A DNA stretch of 64,000 nt from Dugong dugon (Eukaryota; Chordata; Mammalia; Sirenia; Dugongidae): assembly GCA_030035585.1 (NCBI GenBank), contig CM057462.1, positions 116,679,234 to 116,743,233 on the forward strand, written 5' to 3'. Position 1 is the stretch's first letter; each line of letters begins with the position of its first letter. This document shows positions 24,150 through 36,991 of the stretch, piece after piece. The translations under genes and the position numbers were made by a program. The notes below the pieces were generated by a model, which made no database searches, had not been told where the DNA came from, and worked only from the letters and a program-made list of their open reading frames with translations.

Positions 24150-24540
24150 GTAATTTTAAGTTACGCTGCATTAGTCATTATAGGTACCTGGCACAGAACA
24201 AGAGCTTTACATTATCTTATTTAGTCCTTATATACCACTGTGAGGTAGTTATTATCTGAAGATCATAGGGGGAGAAAACAAAGGCTCAGAAATAACTTGA
24301 ATAACTTGCCCAAAGTCAGACAGCTCACAACTGGTGATGCTTAGAGTCATTCATTCATTAAGTAAGTAATTTCTGAGCATCTACTATGTGCCAGGCACTC
24401 TTATTGGAATTGAGATACATCAAAGAGTAAAACAGACAAAATACTTGTCCTCGTGGAGCTATTTTGTATAAATATATATGCATATTTTAATTGCAACTTG
24501 TCTGGCTCCAGAGTCTATGCTTTTAATCACTCTTCTATAC
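24150..24540 (-). mobile_element. MIR SINE (antisense) with a second old element inside
   Basis: 'tcttatttagtccttatata', 'aacttgcccaaagtcagaca' and 'cttgtctggctccagagtct' are antisense MIR. Between them, 24345-24470 ('ctactatgtgccaggcactc', 'caaagagtaaaacagacaaa') looks like a second old insertion, possibly antisense L2. Confidence 0.6.
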
Positions 24541-25145
24541 AAAATCAGTACCCCTAATAGCTGAATAAATTCCTTATACTGAATATTTATAAAGATGTTT
24601 TTCTCTCTTTTCCCCTTCCTCTCAATTTCAAACCTCAAATGTTTTGTTCTTTTTATTTTTCAATATTTTCTAATATATATGTGAATATACTTTATTTTTT
24701 GCTTTGATTACAATATTCACTCAAGGTGTCACATTCAAATGTTCTTGACATTTTATGCCAGGGTCCCACTTTTTTTTATTACAATCCATTCCATATTTAG
24801 ATTTTTCTAAATCTTTCTAAAAGAAGGGTTAACCTGATATTTTTTAATCACTAAGAACAATAATTATTTGACACTAATTATTCTCACTTGATGAAGCAGT
24901 TTTATCATTATGGTAGGACTATATACTAAAAGATATTCTGCATTGCCGATTATTAATGTGATCTCATTGTTCATGAATTAAAATAATCCTCTGTATTTTA
25001 CAATACTTGTGGAGGTTGAAAAGAACATCAATTAAGTTTACTATGTCACTGAGAATAATGCCTTTGGGAAATAAACTTTAATATTTCAAGAAGAAATATA
25101 AAAAGGTATGAGCTCCTTGGCATTTTACATATATCAAATACTCAC

Positions 25146-25280
25146 ATCTTCTATCAGAAGTTCTGATTCTGCCTCTGATTTTCCTGGAAACCGGATCTTC
25201 ATGTCCTTGAGAACAAATAAGGTCTGACTTGTTAGATCGTCCTCTTGTTCTTTTGTTTTCAGTTGCCGCAAGGACTCACT
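25146..25280 (-). CDS. TTLL7: TTLL7 exon: start of conserved C-terminal segment
   Basis: 135-bp symmetric exon (phase 0 to 0), 45 codons (approx. residues 665-709). The acceptor is TTTAAG and the donor GTGAGT. It encodes SESLRQLKTKEQEDDLTSQT, LFVLKDMKIRFPGKSEAESE and LLIED. Predicted helical; function unknown. The only clear difference from the recalled human protein is KSEAES for KSDAES. It was found by reading the minus strand, not from an ATG-initiated frame. Confidence 0.94.
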
Positions 25281-26377
25281 CTTAAATTTGAAAGAATACA
25301 GATATTTGGAGGGGGTCTTATTTCATTGTGCCACTATAATCTGAAAGATATTTCTAGGTAAAAATAATGTACTTTTAATTGAAAAAGAAAAACAACAAAA
25401 AAGGAAGAAAAATATTTTTTTTAAATTTATGGACGCTAGCTATAATAAATTGTAATGAAAATGCACTGCACTGCATAAAATATTGGCATTATAAGCGCTT
25501 TTTAATTAAATAAATTCCTAAGATTAAATAGATATGAATTCCCAAGAGTGTCTTTCAAATTTCCACACAGTTGTATTTATTTAGCTCAAAATACTAAAAT
25601 AAAAATTTAAGTGTTTAAGGACTTTATGGTCAGTTTCATTTACTACATATGCCTCAGGCAATTTCTCTCAATTGGAAAAAATAATAATAATTTATTGTTA
25701 TCAAGTGAAATTCATTCACATATATCTCCTGATTCTTTTCTTTGAAACACTATCCCCATTAAATAAACAAATAAAATAAATCCCAGCTATCTGAAGGCAC
25801 CTGAGGCTATCTATTTGAGCATCTAAAAGTAAGTCTATTTGCAAAATAATTTGACTTTCTCAATACTGAATTGCTGGAATTCATGCTAAGGAGGGAAAGT
25901 ATACGTTGATTTAATATACAGAAAACACTATAAACAGAGTTATACTTAAATGTTATAAAGAGAATTTACCAATGGATTATTTTTTAACCTACCAATCATG
26001 TAATATTCCTATTGGATAGAATTTTTCATACAGCAAATTTCCTCAAATTTACAAATACACTGTAAAACTCTGCATTTACTCAGATGATTTTCAACAAAAT
26101 TATCCTACTGCATCAGCAAATGGAAAATGACAACAGTGTTATTCTCAATGTCCATCCTTGAGTTCTATGATATAGAGAAGTCTGACTTTTAAAAGTCTCC
26201 CGATACGTGCTTCACTGTAGCCTAAAACAGAGGAATGATCAAGTTCCAGGAGGCCACAAGTTGAATTACAGAAAGTATCTGAGGTTCAGTATGGCCTCCT
26301 CCCAGCTGATCCCCTTTGGCACCTAATTTCTGAGTAGTGTTTCCTGTAATCTTGAAAGAGTAAAACAGATGACTTAC

Positions 26378-26583
26378 CATCTGAGAGTCAGTAGAGCTGG
26401 CATCATTACTTTGAGGCAGATGCCTCATGTAGGAGGAAGCACGGTTTAAGGAATGTGACCGGGCCCCTGAAGTTGGCCGAGATGCCGATAACATTTGTTG
26501 AGCAGAAAAGGGGCGGGTCTCCCCACTGGAAGGTGACTGAGCAGAGATGGACCGGGGGCAGCTGACTGACCGTCTCATGGAGC
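26378..26583 (-). CDS. TTLL7: TTLL7 exon: basic Ser/Arg-rich region
   Basis: 206-bp exon: two bases completing Ser, then 68 codons (approx. residues 596-664), ending in phase 0. The acceptor is AAACAG and the donor GTAAGT. It encodes SMRRSVSCPRSISAQSPSSG, then ETRPFSAQQMLSASRPTSGA and RSHSLNRASSYMRHLPQSND. The segment is Ser/Arg/Pro-rich, probably disordered and phosphorylated, and may add electrostatic contact with microtubules (inference). It is the most GC-rich stretch of its neighbourhood, as expected for coding sequence in an AT-rich intron. The frame stays open past the donor into the intron, which has no significance. Confidence 0.95.
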
Positions 26584-26844
26584 CTGTTTACAATGGAGAA
26601 GAGGGATAGTACAGTAGCAGTGTTAGTAAAAGTTCCCCACTATACTGGGTCTACACAGACTCTTAGACCGGAATTACAATAAATGTCAAAGCATAGGCAT
26701 CATCATGAGAATATGAGTTTGAGTGAATATACTCCTGTGATGTATGAACAATGGTTATCATGAGAATAATATTTTAGTATTTTTCTTTACTAGTACTTTA
26801 ATGCTATGTTCTAGAAATATGAAATAAAAGAACCAGAAGAAAGG

Positions 26845-27065
26845 ATAACTTTTATAGAGCACCTTCTATGTGCCAGGCATTGTGCTGGGTGCTACACTTT
26901 ATTTATCCTCACAGAAACCCTCGAAGTAGGAATCTTTGTTCTCCTTCCTCCCCTAAATTTTTATGAATGAAGAAACTGAGGCTCAGAGGTCACACAGCAA
27001 GAAAGTGGCCAAGCTCAGGTTTAAATTCTGACCTATCTAATTCCAATGTCCTTTCTCTCTGTAAT
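26845..27065 (-). mobile_element. MIR SINE (antisense)
   Basis: 'gagcaccttctatgtgccag' and 'gaaactgaggctcagaggtc' are diagnostic antisense MIR sequence. Confidence 0.85.
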
Positions 27066-27315
27066 ACTATAATGTCATCCACTTTCCTTGGGATTAGACT
27101 GGCCACATTTGATAGAATCTGTATGTAGTTTTGAGACTGAATGTTTTACAGAAAGATTCATAGGGAGAGACAGAAAGTAGTCTAGAGAATGGCCAGACTA
27201 AATGGATAAGCTATAGAATTTAGGACCCATGAGATAAATAAATAAATAAAACAGAAGAAAAATCTAAAGATTATCCTGATGGAGTTTAAATATATAATTG
27301 GTTATTATAAGAGTA

Positions 27316-27491
27316 GAAGAGCAGTTTCAAAATATAAACATCATCAGGGAAGTGAACTTATTAAACCATAAGTGAAGAGCAGTTTTAAAATATAAACACT
27401 ATCACGGAAATTAACTTATTAGGCCATAGCTGAAGAGCAGTTTTTAAATAGAAACATTATCAAGAAAGTTAACTTATTAAATCATAGCTGG
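27316..27491 (+). repeat. Minisatellite, three 58-bp units
   Basis: Three tandem units start with 'gaagagcagttt' at 27316, 27374 and 27432. Each includes 'ataaaca..atca' and 'aacttatta' and differs by a few bases. Not part of any transposon I recognise. Confidence 0.92.
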
Positions 27492-28169
27492 AGATTTAAA
27501 AAAAAAAGAAAGGCTCACAATTCTGTTTATTGTATTATTGAACCACTATCTTTAGTGGAGTCTTAGGACAAATGAGCACAGGGCAAAGAGAGATGAGAGA
27601 CAGAAGTTAAGAAAAGTCCTGAATTCGAGGCAGTGTCTGAAAACGGTGTCATACTAAATCTGAACAAACGGCAATACTGTACTGGACATTTGGGAATAAA
27701 AAAGAATCATGGACACAATGCTGAACATTTCAGGGTTGAAGAAAGAATGAAACACAAAAGATGAGAGAAAAAAATGTGAAAAGAAAGAAAGGTAGAAATA
27801 AGAGGAAAAGGAAGGAGAAAGAGAGGATGGTTGGTTGCTTTCTCGAATACTTCTGTGCAGCAGAAGTCCTGACTTAAGTGCTTACCTGTGATGAAAATGA
27901 GAGGGAACAAAACTTCAGTTATTTCACAGTTGAGTGGTTCACAGGCATAGTCAAGTCAAATGCATAGAGAGACACACAGGTTTTTTAAAAAAATTGGTGA
28001 TAGCGTAAAGCAAAGTAGGTGAAGTAGAAGTAAGAAAAGACAACATATTTGCTTAAAAGAGAAAATAATCAGCAGATAAGCCATAAGACAGATTTTTTAA
28101 AATTTTATAAAATTCATACAAGAATTTAACTCTTAACAAAAACCTATGAAATACAGAAGAATGGACTGT

Positions 28170-28372
28170 ACCCAAATCCATTCCCATCAAGTGGATTCTG
28201 ACTCACAGCGACACTGTAGGACAGAGTAGAACTGCCCATAGGGTTTCCAAGACTGTAATCTTTACAGAAGCAGACTGCCATATCTTTCTCTCATGGAGCT
28301 GCTGGTGGGTTTGAACCGCCAGCGTTTTGGTTAGCATCCAAGCACTTAACCACTGTGCCAGCAGGGCTCCTT
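28170..28372 (-). mobile_element. AfroSINE, long form
   Basis: Antisense copy from 'cccaaatccattcccatcaa' to 'gccagcagggctcc'. A short GGACTGT flank occurs on both sides (28163-28169 and 28378-28384), probably a worn target duplication. It ends about 215 bp before the exon at 28589. Confidence 0.92.
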
Positions 28373-28588
28373 AAAAAGGACTGTGGACATCCTTAATTCA
28401 ACCCATTCATTGACCGTGTGCACAGTCTGAAAGGAGTTGAGGGATATGTCCTCATCGGGTCAGGGAAGAAAGTAAGATAGAGTTCAGGTCTCCTCATGCA
28501 CAAAGGTGTTCATTTGGCCCAAGGTCCGTTCAGTAATTCAGGCTGTATAATTCTTCATAAACAATTAAATGAGAAGTAATCAACTTAC

Positions 28589-28787
28589 TGGATTGTTGAA
28601 TTAATTTGTAGTGGCTGGCGTTTTTAAGATTACATGTAACTTGTTTTTCTCCTTTCTTATTTTGATAGTCTTCTTTTTCGTTTTCATCAGATTCTGAACA
28701 GCTCCTGCTACTGTCATAACTGCTGTCACTGCTGTAGTATTTCTGTCTTTTTAATACCTCGGTGCTCTCAGGCATGGAAGATAGAGG
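28589..28787 (-). CDS. TTLL7: TTLL7 exon: acidic Ser-rich linker
   Basis: 199-bp exon, phase 0 in and one base over, 66 codons (approx. residues 530-595). The acceptor is TTCTAG and the donor a strong GTAAGT. It begins PLSSMPESTEVLKRQKYYSS and contains a serine/acid tract (SSDSSYDSSRSCSESDENEK), then basic residues, ending KLIQQS. This is low-complexity, probably disordered, with many potential phosphorylation sites. It has more substitutions from the recalled human sequence than the catalytic exons (e.g. NLKNASHYK), as expected for a disordered linker. Confidence 0.94.
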
Positions 28788-31142
28788 CTAGAATAGAGAG
28801 GAATAAGTTATTTTGTTAGAATTCCAAAATAAAAATTTATTAACGAGATCAGTTACTATTTTTAATTTCCCGCTTACGCTTGCTTCCTTTCTCTGAAGGC
28901 TGATAATATTCCCAAACTGCTATTGCTACAGTGCTGCTTAGCCTACAGTGTTATTCACTAATTCTTCTGCTTCTACCAAATATTATTTCTCCAATGATAT
29001 AGTTCAGTCATGATGAGGGAAATGCTGTTTCTACTGAAATTATACTGAAACTATTCTATTTTCAGTATTGTTGTAACAATACCAAAACGACTGGAATAAA
29101 GAACCAGAGTAACCACAAAGACTAACAAAACAGAGTAAAAATATTTGAAATGGAAATATAAAAATCAGAAACATAATCAACTTTTCTTCATTCCTTACAG
29201 AGAGATTATTCATTTAGACTCAGAGGTGTACCTTTGTTTTATCAACGATGTTCAGAGTCACTCAATAAATGTGTGTGTGTGTGTCAGAGACAGAGAGAGA
29301 GAGAGAGAGAGAAAGGCAGGGAGAGGAGGAGGGGGAGAGAGAAAGAGGAGGAGGTGGAAAAGGGGCAAAGAGAAGAAAATAGCAACCAGAGAAGCCACTT
29401 TACATAAAGGCTTAAAATATCTTCAAACAGAGCCTGTGAGCATATCCACTCAGATAAGTAGCAGGAAGAGAGCTATCCCTCATAAGCTAATTTGTTGTTG
29501 ATATTTTTATAAATGAAAACTTTTAGGTAATTATTCAGTTTCCAATTTTGTTATGAAAAACTCATGTCTCTTCTCAGAGGATTCTTAGTTTGGGCACATA
29601 TGCTCTGGCCATTATGGAGCAACACTGCTCTTCGTTGTTCATGCTACATAAAAAATAATGCATATAATGAGAAATCAGTATAGTATTTTTTAGCATATAC
29701 GTGCCATGTAGAAGGATAAAACTGTAAAGATTCAAAATGCCATGCTATTATGTTCCAATAGCTCTATTAAAATTACTTGTTTCCAATCCTCCCAATCAAT
29801 GTGTTTCAAATGATGCCAGCTGAAAGGAGAAAAGAGAAGGGAAGTAGGACAGCTTCACTTCAGAAAGAATGTGTATGACTGAGAACGAGACAGTTTTGTA
29901 GCTTAGTCTTTTTAAGAGATTATTTATTACACACACCATATGCCACCTATTCCTGCTGGGAGAGATTCCTGCAGTTGTATACTAGGTGCTTGTTCTCTGT
30001 TAAATCAAACAAAAGTGTTTTGATGTTATCATCCACCATGTGAAATCCTTGGATATCATGGGATTTCACTGAAAGAAGGTATATCCTCTAGTGTAACCAT
30101 GTAGGACAAGAGATAAGAAGAGAGAAATAGCATTTCATGAAGTGCCTGGAATACACAGTAAGCCAAAGTATGGTTTTCTTAAAAGTTATAGCCTCTGCAA
30201 AGGCTGAAAAATAACCAAAACAGGAAAGCAATTTAATACACTAAGGAACTAACTTGTGTTTAAAAGTTTGTTCTCCTTTTGATGGTCTAATGTTTACTGA
30301 GCACTAACAATGTTCAAAAAGATATGCATAAAAACATTTACCAGTAACACAATCATCAAACATTTTGACAGTCTTGGGGAATATAAATTCTAGAGGAAGG
30401 ATGTTTCTTCAGAAGTTTAGCATACCCAGAAGAAACAGTGGCACAATCGGGCTTGCTAGTAGTGCCTTCCTTCATGTAGGCAAACAGCTTTAAGGTTTCT
30501 TAAGGAGCTTGACTACATAATGAGTTATTCGTCCCTATAAAGAATCACAAGGGGAAACGGATAGCTGAATCTTTGTGTCACATATATGCATTTGGGACTT
30601 TTTGACCAATATATTGTTCAAGCAATAATTAATAAATCACAGCAGCATAAACTTAAACAGTGTCTAACAAAATAGAGTTCATAATGAGCGATGAGTTATG
30701 ACACAAGCCATATACTATTTATTTTATGTACAATTTTATTATGAAATAGGTCATATATAAAGAATATATGAATAGTATAAAGAATAATAAAACAAATACC
30801 CATGTTCCTACCATACAGCTTAAGAAATAGATCATTGCTAATACTTTATGTGGCATTTATTATTTATGTAGATAATAGATATTCCTTCGATTTTAAAGTA
30901 AGTAAAAATTTATAGTTGGACCATTTTTCCTAATACAAATGTCATTTAACCTTGATTAGCTCTAATTATTCTTCTACCTGTAAAGATACTGGAAATCAAT
31001 GTTTAGTGTGTGATATCATTCCTCTAAAAGGGAAGGGCAGCTTTGAAGTTTGGCTCACTCCAGATCCATAGTAAACATAGTCAAAAGTTATAAAAAATGT
31101 CTCTTTGAAATCTTTGAAATGCTCCTGGCTTTAACAGCACTT
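28788..31142. other. Intronic sequence, mostly unrecognised
   Basis: No gene or clear transposon, apart from a purine/GT-rich simple repeat at 29269-29360. The open frame across that repeat is a low-complexity artefact. Confidence 0.5.
29269..29360 (+). repeat. (GT)n / (GA)n compound simple repeat
   Basis: 'gtgtgtgtgtgtgtgtcag' followed by GA repeats and purine-rich sequence. Confidence 0.9.
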
Positions 31143-33085
31143 TTTTTTTGTTGTTGTTAGGTGCCATTGAGTTGGCTCAAATTGATAGTGACCTTATGAA
31201 CAACAGAAAAAAATCTTAACTAGTCCTGCGCCTTCTTAATGAATGTTGCTATGTTTAAGTCCATTGCTTTGGCTACTGTGTCAATTTGTCTAATTGAGAA
31301 TTTCCCTTGTTTTCACTGTCTCTCTATCAACCATAATATCTTTGTCTAGTGATTGGTCCTTCCTGAAGACATGTCCAAAGTAAGCAAGTTAAAATCTTAC
31401 CATCCTCACTTCTAAGGAGCATTCTGGTTGTATTTCTTCTAAAATTAGTTTTTTGTTGTTATTGTTGTTCTTTTGGCAGTCCATGGTATATTCAATATTC
31501 TCTGCATTGATTCTTCTTCTGTCTTCCTTTTTCATTGTCCAGCTTTTGCATGCATATGAGGTGTCCGAAAAGACCATGGCTTGGGTCAGACGCACCTTAG
31601 TCATCAAAGTGACATCTTTGCTTTTTAAAACTTTAAAGAGGTCTTTTTCAGCAGATTTGCCCAATGCAATACATCGTTTTATTTCTTGACTGCTGTTTCC
31701 ATAGACATTGATTGTTGATCCTAGTAAAATGAAATCACTGACAAGTTTAAATTTTTCCGCATTATCATAATGTTGTTTATTGGTCCAGTTGTTTTCTTCA
31801 GGTTCTGGTGTAATCCATACTGAAGACTGGCTTTGACCTTCATCAGTAAGCCCTTCAAGTTATCTTCATTTACAACAAGCATAACTGCATATGTGTTATC
31901 TGCATATCTCAGGTTGTTAATGAGTCTTTTTCCAATCCTCATGCCATGTTCTTTTCTATATAGTCCAGTTTCTTGGATTATTTTCCCAGCATACAGATTG
32001 AATAAGTAAGGTGAAAAGATACAACCCTGTCACACACCTTTTCCAATTGTGAACCATGCAGTGTCATTTTGCTCTGTTCGAACGACTGCCTCTTGATCTG
32101 CGTACAGGTTCCGCATGAGCACAATTAAGCATTCAGGAATTCTGATATTTGTAATATTATCCATAATTTGTTATGATCCACACCAGTCAAATGACTTTGC
32201 ATTTGATAAAACACAGGAAAACATATTTCTAGTATTCTCTGCTTTTGGTCAAGATCCATCTGACAACAGCAATGATATCCCTCATTCCACTTCCTCCTCT
32301 GAATCTGGCTTGAACATCTGGCAGTTCCCTGTCAATGTTCGGCTGCAGTCGTTTTTTTAATTATCTTTAGCAAAATTTTGCTAGCATGTGTTATTAATGA
32401 TATTGTTTGATAATTTCCACATTCAGTTTGATCACCTTTCTTTGGGATAAGCACAGATATGATCTCTTCCAGATGAGAAAGTGCTTTCAGTGTTGCATCC
32501 ATTTGTTGAAGCATCTCAATTAGTATTCTTCAAATTCCTGGAGTCTTGTTTTTCACCAATGCCTTCAGTGCAGCTTGAATTGCTTCCTTCAGTACTTCCT
32601 TCAGTACCAGTAGTTCTTGATCATATACTACCTTCTGAAATGGTTGAGCATCAACCAATTATTTCTGGTACTGACTCTGTGTATTCCTTCCATCTTCTTT
32701 TGATGCTTTCAGCAGCAATTTTTTTTTTTTTTTGTCCATGGAATCCTTCAGCAATGCAACTCAGGGCTTGAATTTCCTCTTTAGTTCTTTCAGTTTGAGA
32801 AATGCTGATCATGTTCTTCCCTGTTCGTTTTCTAACTCCAGGTCTTTGCACATTTCATCATACTTTACCTTGTCTTCTCAAGCCACTGTTTGAAATCCTC
32901 TGTTCAGCTCTTTTACTTCATCATTTCTTTCATTCACTGTATTTACTCTGCACTTAAGAGCAAGTTTCAGAGTCTCTTCTCACACCCATTTTAGTTTTTT
33001 CCTTTTTTCCTGTCTTTTTAATGACATTTTACTTTCCTAGTGTATGATGTCCTTGATGTCTTCCCACAACTGTTCTGGTCTCTGG

Positions 33086-33582
33086 TATCATAGATTGAAT
33101 TATGTCTCCCAAAAAATGTGTGTATCAATTTGGCTGGGCCATGATTCCCAGTACTGTGTGGCTGTCTTCCATTTTGTAATTGTAATTTTATGTTAAAGAG
33201 GATTAGGATGGGATTGTAACACCATTACTAAGGTCACATCCCTGTTCCAATGTAAAGGGAGTTTCCCTGGGGTGTGGCCTGCACCACCTTTTATCTTACA
33301 AGAGATGAAAGGAAAGAAAGCAGAGAGTTGGGGACCTCATACCACCAAGAAAGCAGTGCTGGGAACAGAGCGTGTCCTTTGGACCCAGGGTCCCTGCACG
33401 GAGAAGCTCCTGGTCGGGGGGAAGATTGATGAGAAGGCAGACAGAGAGAGAAAGCCTTCCCCTGGAGCTGACGCCCTGAATTTGCACTTTTAGCCTACTT
33501 TACTGTGATGAAATAAATTTCTCTTTGTTAAAGCTATCCACTTGCAGTATTTTTGTTAGAACAGCACTAGATGACTAAGACA
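33086..33582 (+). mobile_element. MaLR-type solo LTR with 5-bp TSD
   Basis: 497-bp segment in an RTE. It begins 'tatcatagattgaattatgt' and ends 'gatgactaagaca', resembling MaLR (MLT1-like) LTR ends, with 'gatgaaataaatttctcttt' near the end. Flanked by TCTGG at 33081-33085 and 33583-33587. No retroviral gene sequence adjoins. Confidence 0.8.
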
Positions 33583-33620
33583 TCTGGTCATATCAGTGTT
33601 CAGTTGTGAAATCTACTCTT

Positions 33621-34678
33621 TTTTTTTTTAATTTTTTTTTAATTATTGTACTTCAGATGAAGATTTACCGAACTAGCTTCTCACTGAACAATTAATACAC
33701 ATATTGTTTTGTGACATTGGTTGCCAACCCCACAACATGTCAACACCCTCCCCTTCTCGACCTTAGGTTCCCAATTACCAGCTTTCCTGTCCCCTCCTGC
33801 CTTCTAGTCCTTACCCCTGGGCTGGTGTGACCCTTCAGTCTCATTTTGTTTTATGGGCCTATCTAATCTTTGGCTGAAGGGCTAACCTCAGAAGTGACTT
33901 CATTACTGAGCTAAAAGAGTGTCCAGCGGCCATACTCTTGGGGTTTCTCCAGTCTCTGTCAGACCAGTAAGTCTGGTCTTTTTTTGGTGAGTTAGAATTT
34001 TGTTCTACACTTTTCTCCAGCTCTGTCTGGTGCCCTCTATTGTGATCCCTGTCAGAGCAGTCGGTGGTGGTAGCTGAGCACAGTCTAGTTGTGCTGGACT
34101 CAGTCTGCTGGAGGCTGTGGTAGTTGTGGTTCATTAGTCCTTTGGACTAATCTTTCCCTTTGTCTTCATTTTCTTCATTCTCCCTTGCTCCCAAAGGGGT
34201 GAGACCAGTGGAGTATTTTAGATGGCTGCTCACAGGCTTTTAAGACCTCAGACGCTACTCACCAAGGTAGAATGTAGAACATGTTCTTTATAAACTGTTT
34301 CATGCCAGTTGAGCTAGATGTTCCCCGAGACCATGGTCCCCACAGCCCATCAGCCCAGTAATTCGATCCCTCAGAGGAGTTTGGATGTGTTTATGGAGCT
34401 TCCATGACTTTGCCTTGGACAAGTTGTGCTGGCTTCCCCAGTATTGTGTACTGTCTTACCCTTCACCAAAGTTACAACTTATCTATTGTCTATTTAGTTT
34501 TTCCATCCTCACCCCTCCCCTCCCTTGTTACCATCAAAAATTGTTTCTTTTTGTGTGTAAACCTTTTCATGAGTTTCTACAGTAGTAGTCTCATACAATA
34601 TTTGTCCTTTTGTGATTGACTTATTTCACACAGCATAATGCCCTCCAGATTCATCCATATTGTGAGATGCCTCGCAGA
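33621..34678 (-). mobile_element. L1 3' end with 15-bp TSD
   Basis: 5'-truncated L1: 3'UTR plus the end of ORF2, same 3'UTR type as at 8905-10000 ('ttttaagacctcagacgcta'). The target duplication is GTGAAATCTACTCTT (33606-33620) and GTGAAATCTATTCTT (34679-34693), one mismatch. Inserted in the RTE. Confidence 0.92.
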
Positions 34679-35964
34679 GTGAAATCTATTCTTGAGATGG
34701 TTTCTAAATGTCTTCAAGGTCATACTTTGTCTCTTGTGGACTCGCTTTGTCTTCAGCTTCAACATGAACTTCCAGATGAGCAGCTGATGGTCTGTTCCAC
34801 AGTTGGCCCCTGGCTTTGTCTCGACTGATGATGTTGAGCTTCTCTATTATTTTTTTCAACAGTTGTCGTCAATTTGATTCATGTTAATCTCTCTGGCAAG
34901 GTCCATATGTATAGTTTTCAATTGTATTGTTGAAAAAATGTATTTCCATTGAGAAGTTATTGGTCTTGCAGAATTCTATCATGCAACCTCTGGCATTTTA
35001 TCACCAAGGTCATATTTTCCAACAATTGCTACTTCTTTTTTTTCCAACTTTCACATTCTGATCACCAATAATTATCAGTGCATCTTGATTACATGTTTGA
35101 TCAATTGCAGTAGGTTGTAAAAATCTTCAATATCTTCATTTTTGGCATTTGTGGTTGGTGTGTAAATTTGAATAATAGTCATATTAACTGGTCTTTCTTG
35201 TAGACATATGGATATTAACCTATCACTGATCACATTGCACATCATGATACATATCAAACTTTCTTTTAACAATAAATGCAATGGTGTTCCTCTTCAACTT
35301 GTTGTTCCTATTATAATAGACCATATGATTGTTGGATTCAAAATGGCTAATACCAGTCCATTTCAGCTAACTAACGCCTAGGATATCATTCTTCAAGTAT
35401 TCCATTTCATTTTTGATGACCACCAATTTTCCTTGATTCATACCTGGTACATTCCATGTTCTAATTACTAGTGAATGTTTATAGCTGTTACTTCCAATTT
35501 TGAGTCATGCCACAGTAGCAAATGAAGGTCCTTGAGGCTTTACTCCACCCCATGATTAAGGCCAGCTCTACTTTGAGGAGGCAGTTCTTCCCAGGTTGTA
35601 TTTTGAGTGCCATCTGACCTGAGGGACTCATCTTCCAGCACTATATCAGACAATGTTCTGTTTCTATCCATAAGGTTTTCATTCGCTAATTTTCAGAAGT
35701 AGATCATCAGGACCTTCCTCCTAATCTATCTTAGTCAGGAAGCTCCAATGAAACCTGTCCACCATGAGTAACCCTGCTGGTATTTGAAATACCAGTGGCA
35801 TAGCTTCCGGCACAATAGCAACATGCAAGCCACCACAGTATGACAAACTGACAGTTTACACTCCCCTTAGTGGACAACTTGCCACAATATACCCTCAATT
35901 TTGATCTCTTTATCAGCTTGTCCATTAATCAGTGAGGTCCCTGAGAATGGAAACTGTCTTCAAC

Positions 35965-36240
35965 AAATGTAACTAATAGTTTATTGAGATGTTGCTATGT
36001 GCCGGACACTGTTTTAGGTGCTAGAGATGCAAAGATTAAAATATACTCCTTACAACCTCACATTAAGGGCAATTATTTGCCACAACTACTCTACAAAAGT
36101 GTTATTTGTGCTACAGTGAGATAAGGATGGGAAGGAAGATTTAAGACTAACTGGGAGAGTAAAGAAAGGTTTCACAAAGGCAGCAATGGTTCAGGTGGAT
36201 TAGTAGTGGGTCTCCTATCAATGAAGCAATCAATCAGTGA
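35965..36240 (-). mobile_element. L2-like old repeat (antisense)
   Basis: 'gatgttgctatgtgccggac' and 'gtgctagagatgcaaagatt' resemble antisense L2/MIR 3' sequence. 36241-36990 holds nothing recognised. Confidence 0.4.
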
Positions 36241-36991
36241 TTTTTTTTTTATTAGGCAGGCATTTCAGAAACATGGAAAAGCATGAAAGCATGACAAAGC
36301 ATGATGTGTCTAAGGACATAGTGATGGCTTAGTATTACTGAAATGTAAAGTAAAATGAGCAGAATAGAAAAGCTTTCCAAGGTTTTACAAAGTCAACTCT
36401 TTCCTACTCTGCTAGCAAGGATTTGACATGCAACATAAGAACATATAAATGACATCAACACTGAGCAGATGCAGGTAAAGCAAAGATGTGTCCATTTTCG
36501 CCTGCATGACAGTTTCTATTTATTCCTAGGAATGGTACATATTTTAACTAACATAAGATCAAGTAGCTGGGTCAGCAAAAGATGGGATTACCAGTAAAGT
36601 TCTCTAGAGTCATGATTTGCCTTATATATAATGCTACACATTTTTTTGATGATTATCTGCTCAGAGATATGAGGAAAACTTAATATGGAGTTTAGAATAA
36701 GGGTACTAGCTCTAGGTCCCTTTTGGCCCTGACTGACGTGGCCTTCTCTAGCATTAGGGAGAGAACCAGAAAAATGAAGGAAATCAACAAAATGAAATAA
36801 AACTTCACCCAAGTGTAAGGTAACATCATCTTCCCAAATCTACCTGTACTAGACACAGATGTATTATATAACATATTCCCTACAATTCCTTGAAAGGGCA
36901 TCAGTCATTCTTACAGTGAGAAGTATCAAGAGAAAAACAACTGTATTCAGTAGCATCTACTTTGATATCCAGGAAGTTAGTGATACTGCAC

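Larger units (their letters stand above)
31143..35866 (-). mobile_element. Near-full-length RTE LINE with two later insertions
   Basis: Antisense RTE (sense with TTLL7). RTE-derived parts are about 31143-33085, 33583-33620 and 34679-35866, roughly 3.1 kb. The 3' end is at 31143 ('gttgttgttaggtgccattg') and the 5' end near 35866 ('gacaaactgacag'). Endonuclease and reverse-transcriptase regions are recognisable but broken; the minus-strand motif near 31885 reads LRYADN, so the second catalytic Asp of YADD is changed. Interrupted by an LTR (33086-33582) and an L1 (33621-34678), both with target duplications. It is the longest RTE here. Confidence 0.92.

Noticed and set aside
26222..26377. Open frame continuing beyond the TTLL7 exon at 26378
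   Set aside because: It passes a strong GTAAGT donor at the exon edge; the next exon joins in phase, so the extension is intron.
27316..27491. Regularly spaced repeats considered as a CRISPR-like array
   Set aside because: Units are contiguous without distinct spacers, in a mammalian intron; it is a minisatellite.
29145..29501. 118-codon plus-strand frame rich in Arg/Glu/Gly
   Set aside because: Produced by the GT/GA simple repeat at 29269-29360.
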